Shown here: positions 6,750 through 9,610 of the stretch, one piece after another
How positions within the stretch are numbered: position 1 is the stretch's first letter
Layout: each line of letters begins with the position of its first letter
Origin: JBKQWK01 sp052139595
Lineage (GTDB): Bacteria; Actinomycetota; Thermoleophilia; UBA2241
Length of the DNA stretch: 9,610 nucleotides
Direction: 5' to 3'
NCBI GenBank assembly: GCA_052139595.1
Contig: JBKQWK010000028.1
Location: 1-9,610 of the forward strand
The notes under the pieces: generated by a model
Database searches by the model: none
What the model was told of the DNA's origin: nothing
The model's input: only the letters and a program-made list of their open reading frames with translations
Position numbers and translations under genes: made by a program

Positions 6750-9371
6750 ATGATTACCGCTGCACCGCATGGTCTCAGCGAGGCCGACGCCCAGGCCCGC
6801 CGCGCCGCCGGCCAAGGCAACACGGTGCAGCTCACCCCGGGACGCACCTACCGCCAGATCGTGCGCGAGAACGTCTTCAACTTCATCAACAACCTGCTCT
6901 TCGCGCTCGGCATCACTTTGATCATCCTTGGCCGCTACCTCGACGCCCTCGTCTCGGTCGGCGTCGTGATGGCCAACACCGTCGTCAGCCTCTGGCAAGA
7001 GGTGCGCGCCAAGCGCACACTCGACCGCATCGCGATCCTGACGCGACCGAAGGCAACGGTTCTCAGAGACGCGCAGGAGCGCGAGATCGACCCGCCCGAG
7101 ATCGTCCTTGGCGATGTTCTCGCCGTGCAGGCCGGCGACCAGATCGTCGTCGACGGACGCATGGTTGGCAACGGCTATCTGGAGGTCGACGAGTCACTAC
7201 TCACCGGCGAGAGCGACATGGTATCGAAGCAGGCGGGCGACATCGTCTACTCCGGCAGCTTCTGCTTCACCGGCAGCGGTTACTACGAGGCCGAGAAGGT
7301 CGGCCTCGACAGTCTCGCCAACCGCCTCACGGCCAGCGCCCAGACGTACCAGCGGGTGCGCACGCCTCTGCAACGCGAGGTCAACTCGATCGTACGCTGG
7401 TTGCTGCTCATCGTGCTCGCCTTCGAGGTGCTCGTCGTCGTCAAGTCGATCGTCGGCCACGTGCCGTTCGTACAGGGCGTACGCATGTCGACCGTCATCG
7501 TCTCGTTGGTACCCAACGGGTTGGTGCTGGCGATCGCTCTGGCGTACGCGCTCGGAGCCGTGCGCATGGCCGGCAAAGGCGCCTTGATCCAGAAAGCCAA
7601 CGCAGTCGAGTCGCTGAGTAATGTCGACGTCCTCTGCACCGACAAGACCGGCACGCTGACGAGCAACTCGATTCGCTTCAGCGAGCTGGTTCCGCTCGCG
7701 GTGGAGGGCGATGATGGCGGAGCGGGGAGCCGAGTTGCGCGCCAGCTTGCCGCGTTTGCCGCCTCGAGTGGTCAAGGCAACCGCACTGCCGAGGCGCTCG
7801 CCGCCGCCTTTCCCGGCCAACCGGCGAGCGTCGTTGACCAGGTTCAGTTCAGCTCGGCACGCAAGTGGAGTGGGCTGGCGCTGGACGACGGCGACGCGAA
7901 GAGCCGCGTCGACAGCGACGCGAGCGGTCGCGCCGCCGGCAACACGACGAGCTGGGCCGGCGGCCAGAGCGCCGCGATGAGTGGCGGCGCCAGCGACGCC
8001 CGAGCGAGCGACCTGCGCGGCACGTTCGTGCTAGGAGCACCGGAGATGATCGCGCCGTCCCTGCTCGCCGGCTGCCGCAACTTCGCCAGCGAAGCCGCTG
8101 AGCGCACCGCCCAGGGCCTGCGCGTGCTGCTCTTCGCCGGTCACCCCCAACCATCACGCTTCCTCAGCGACGAGGCCGGCCAGCCGGCGCTGCCGGCCGG
8201 CCTCAGCCCGCTGGCGCTGATCAGCTTCTCTGATGAACTGCGCCCCAACGTGCAGCAGACATTAGCCGAGTTCGCTGCCGCCGGCATCGAAGTCAAAGTC
8301 ATCAGTGGCGACAACCCGGAGACAGTCGCCAATCTGGCCACCCAGGCTGGCCTCGGCTGCGACCTGACCGCGGTCAGCGGTCTCGACTTGGCCGAAATGG
8401 ACGACGCCCGCTTCGCCAGCGCGGCCGAGCAGACCCGCATCTTCGGCCGCGTCACCCCCGACCAGAAGGAGCGCCTTGTGCGGGCGCTGCGCGCCCGCTC
8501 ACGCTACGTGGCCATGATCGGCGACGGCGTTAACGACGTCATCGCCCTCAAGCAGGCCAACGTTGGCATCGCCATGCAGGGTGGCAGTCAGGCAGCACGC
8601 GGCGTCGCCGATCTGATTCTGCTCGACGACTCGTTTGCCGCCTTGCCATACGCGTTTCGCGAGGGGCAGCGCATCCTCAACGGCATGCAGGATATCTTGA
8701 AAATCTTCCTCGTGCGCATTTTCAGCAAGGCGCTCATCATCGCCGCTGCCGTCGCTGCCGGCGGCTTTCCGTTCTCCCCTCGCCAGGCTTCGCTCTACTC
8801 GCTGATCGCCGCTGGTATCCCGACGGTCGGCTTCGCGGCCTGGGCGATCAGCGGTCCCACACCCAAAGGCAGCCTGTTGAAGCGATTGGCCCGGTTCGTC
8901 GTGCCGGCGACCGTCGTCACCGCAATCATGGCATTCGGCATCTACATGATCTACGTGCGCATCGGCATGGCCGGCTTCAGCGGCCCGGAAGACTCGGCCG
9001 CCGCGGCAGCGGCGCTGGCGCGCGTTCTGCCGCGGGCTCAGACGGCGACGACGCTGTTTGCCAGCCTCACTGGCGTCCTGCTGATCCCGTTCACCGTGCC
9101 GCCGTCGCCATTCTGGGGCGGCGGCTCCCGCCTTCGTCACGACTGGCGCCCCGCCGCTATGGCAATCGGCCTGTTCCTGTTTCTCGCCATAGTCGTCGTT
9201 ACGCCCTTCGGCCGCCACTTATTTGAGCTCACGCCGCTCAGCATCTTCGAGTACGCGGCCCTCGCCGGCGCGGCCGCGGCCTGGCTCTTTCTGCTGCGCT
9301 GGATCTGGCGCCTGCCGTTTCTCGACCGCATTCTCGGCAAGGGTGACCTGCGCGACGCTGAGCGCGCGTAG
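6750..9371 (+). CDS. Cation-translocating P-type ATPase, CtpE/Exp7-like
   Basis: Inner-membrane P-type ATPase of 873 residues, complete, using ATP to move a cation across the membrane. In order: N-terminal LSEADAQARRAAGQGN cation-ATPase segment; helices 1-2 containing FNFINNLLFALGI; actuator TGE (152-154); helix 4 motif PNGL (255-258); DKTGT with Asp298 to be phosphorylated; N-domain KWSGL (372-376); SGDNPET; GDGVND (591-596); then a six-helix C-terminal membrane part. The DVLCTDKTGTLTSNSIRF, KWSG and GAPEM segments resemble CtpE of mycobacteria and Exp7 of streptococci, which are linked to calcium homeostasis. Two oddities are seen: Asn256 replaces the Glu of the usual PEGL, and about 43 Gly/Ser/Ala/Asp-rich residues (379-421) are inserted in the N-domain. 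There is no metal-binding N-terminal domain or CPx motif, so it is not P1B. The ion is unproven; calcium is the family guess, weakened by the Asn. Confidence 0.9.
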   Translation: MITAAPHGLSEADAQARRAAGQGNTVQLTPGRTYRQIVRENVFNFINNLLFALGITLIILGRYLDALVSVGVVMANTVVSLWQEVRAKRTLDRIAILTRPKATVLRDAQEREIDPPEIVLGDVLAVQAGDQIVVDGRMVGNGYLEVDESLLTGESDMVSKQAGDIVYSGSFCFTGSGYYEAEKVGLDSLANRLTASAQTYQRVRTPLQREVNSIVRWLLLIVLAFEVLVVVKSIVGHVPFVQGVRMSTVIVSLVPNGLVLAIALAYALGAVRMAGKGALIQKANAVESLSNVDVLCTDKTGTLTSNSIRFSELVPLAVEGDDGGAGSRVARQLAAFAASSGQGNRTAEALAAAFPGQPASVVDQVQFSSARKWSGLALDDGDAKSRVDSDASGRAAGNTTSWAGGQSAAMSGGASDARASDLRGTFVLGAPEMIAPSLLAGCRNFASEAAERTAQGLRVLLFAGHPQPSRFLSDEAGQPALPAGLSPLALISFSDELRPNVQQTLAEFAAAGIEVKVISGDNPETVANLATQAGLGCDLTAVSGLDLAEMDDARFASAAEQTRIFGRVTPDQKERLVRALRARSRYVAMIGDGVNDVIALKQANVGIAMQGGSQAARGVADLILLDDSFAALPYAFREGQRILNGMQDILKIFLVRIFSKALIIAAAVAAGGFPFSPRQASLYSLIAAGIPTVGFAAWAISGPTPKGSLLKRLARFVVPATVVTAIMAFGIYMIYVRIGMAGFSGPEDSAAAAAALARVLPRAQTATTLFASLTGVLLIPFTVPPSPFWGGGSRLRHDWRPAAMAIGLFLFLAIVVVTPFGRHLFELTPLSIFEYAALAGAAAAWLFLLRWIWRLPFLDRILGKGDLRDAERA
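7884..8010 (+). other. Low-complexity insertion within the ATPase nucleotide-binding domain
   Basis: Residues 379-421 of the CtpE-like ATPase lie between the conserved KWSGLAL strand and the GTFVLGAPEM strand. They are dominated by Ala, Ser, Gly, Asp and Arg with almost no large hydrophobic residues. In family members I know, these strands are separated by only a short loop. The insertion is probably a flexible surface loop, in frame and without stops, so it does not break the gene. Confidence 0.6.
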
Positions 9372-9485
9372 CAGGACCAGTCGAGCGGTTCCAAGCCGGG
9401 AGCGAGCGAGAACAGCCACTGCTGGGTAGGTAGAGAGCCAGACAAAGTAGAAGACGTTCGCGCCACTCCGAGGTCAGAGGACAAG

Positions 9486-9610
9486 ATGAGCAAAGACAAG
9501 CACCCAGAGATTGCCAAACTCGTGGCCCAGCTCCGTGTCGCGCCAGGCACAAAGGTGTCTCTGGCGCGAGATTTCGACGCCGGTCACACGGCCCACTTTG
9601 TCGCCAAGAA
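9486..9610 (+). CDS. PPK2-family polyphosphate kinase, N-terminal part (runs off the window)
   Basis: The first 41 codons are visible. They read MSKDKHPEIAKLVAQLRVAP followed by GTKVSLARDFDAGHTAHFVA. The LRVxPGxKVxLxxxDxxxT pattern is the typical opening of class PPK2 polyphosphate:nucleotide phosphotransferases, before the Walker A region that would lie beyond the window. Such enzymes phosphorylate AMP, ADP or other nucleotides with polyphosphate in the cytoplasm, or run in reverse. The start is well supported: AGAGG at 9476-9480 is five bases from the ATG. It lies 114 bases after the CtpE-like ATPase on the same strand, so co-transcription is possible but unproven. The call rests on the short N-terminal pattern only, since no catalytic residue is visible. 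Confidence 0.65.
   Translation, partial: MSKDKHPEIAKLVAQLRVAPGTKVSLARDFDAGHTAHFVAK

Noticed and set aside
8499..9218. Minus-strand open frame of 239 codons opposite the second ATPase
   Set aside because: It mirrors the GDGVND region and the C-terminal membrane helices of a confident gene and has a charged, motif-free composition.

Overview
This is a GC-rich bacterial chromosomal window, by eye well above 60% GC, with GTG starts and strong C/G preference at third codon positions. No rRNA, tRNA or other taxonomic marker is present, so the host is uncertain. The protein types (a hemerythrin-tailed P1B-5 ATPase, a CtpE-like cation ATPase, a GT87 membrane mannosyltransferase-like protein, DUF1361 and PPK2) would fit Chloroflexota or Actinomycetota. 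That placement is inference.

Layout. Positions 1-224 hold no confident gene, only a possible broken minus-strand reading frame at the left edge. An MFS efflux-type transporter of the YgaY/NepI-like group runs rightward (264-1457). It converges on a leftward DUF1361 membrane protein (1530-2285). The region after 2285 is a divergent promoter region. It serves DUF1361 on one side and, on the other, a P-type ATPase (2467-4806) carrying the P1B-5 signatures TPCP and QExxD and a C-terminal hemerythrin-like domain. All genes from there to the right edge point rightward: a GT87-type multi-pass glycosyltransferase (about 4918-6306), a truncated TetR regulator that keeps only its C-terminal domain (6363-6629), a second P-type ATPase related to CtpE/Exp7 (6750-9371), and the first 41 codons of a PPK2-type polyphosphate kinase running off the right edge (from 9486).

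How they may work together. The common theme is inorganic ion handling: a Ni/Fe-type exporter with a di-iron sensor-like tail, a second cation pump, and a polyphosphate enzyme. The transporter, the DUF1361 protein and the glycosyltransferase have no visible functional link to these. The gaps of roughly 110 bases or more between the rightward genes argue against a single tight operon. The region looks like an accessory neighbourhood with signs of decay: the TetR stump, the broken left-edge frame, and a tandem duplication across a stop codon.

Most noteworthy are the P1B-5/hemerythrin fusion and its unusual upstream region, which has a 16-base inverted repeat, a strong ribosome site and a 15-codon leader overlapping a possible ATPase start. 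The second ATPase is also notable for Asn in place of the usual Glu in the membrane PEGL motif and for a Gly/Ser/Ala-rich insertion in its nucleotide-binding domain. I do not see a clearly undescribed multi-gene system.
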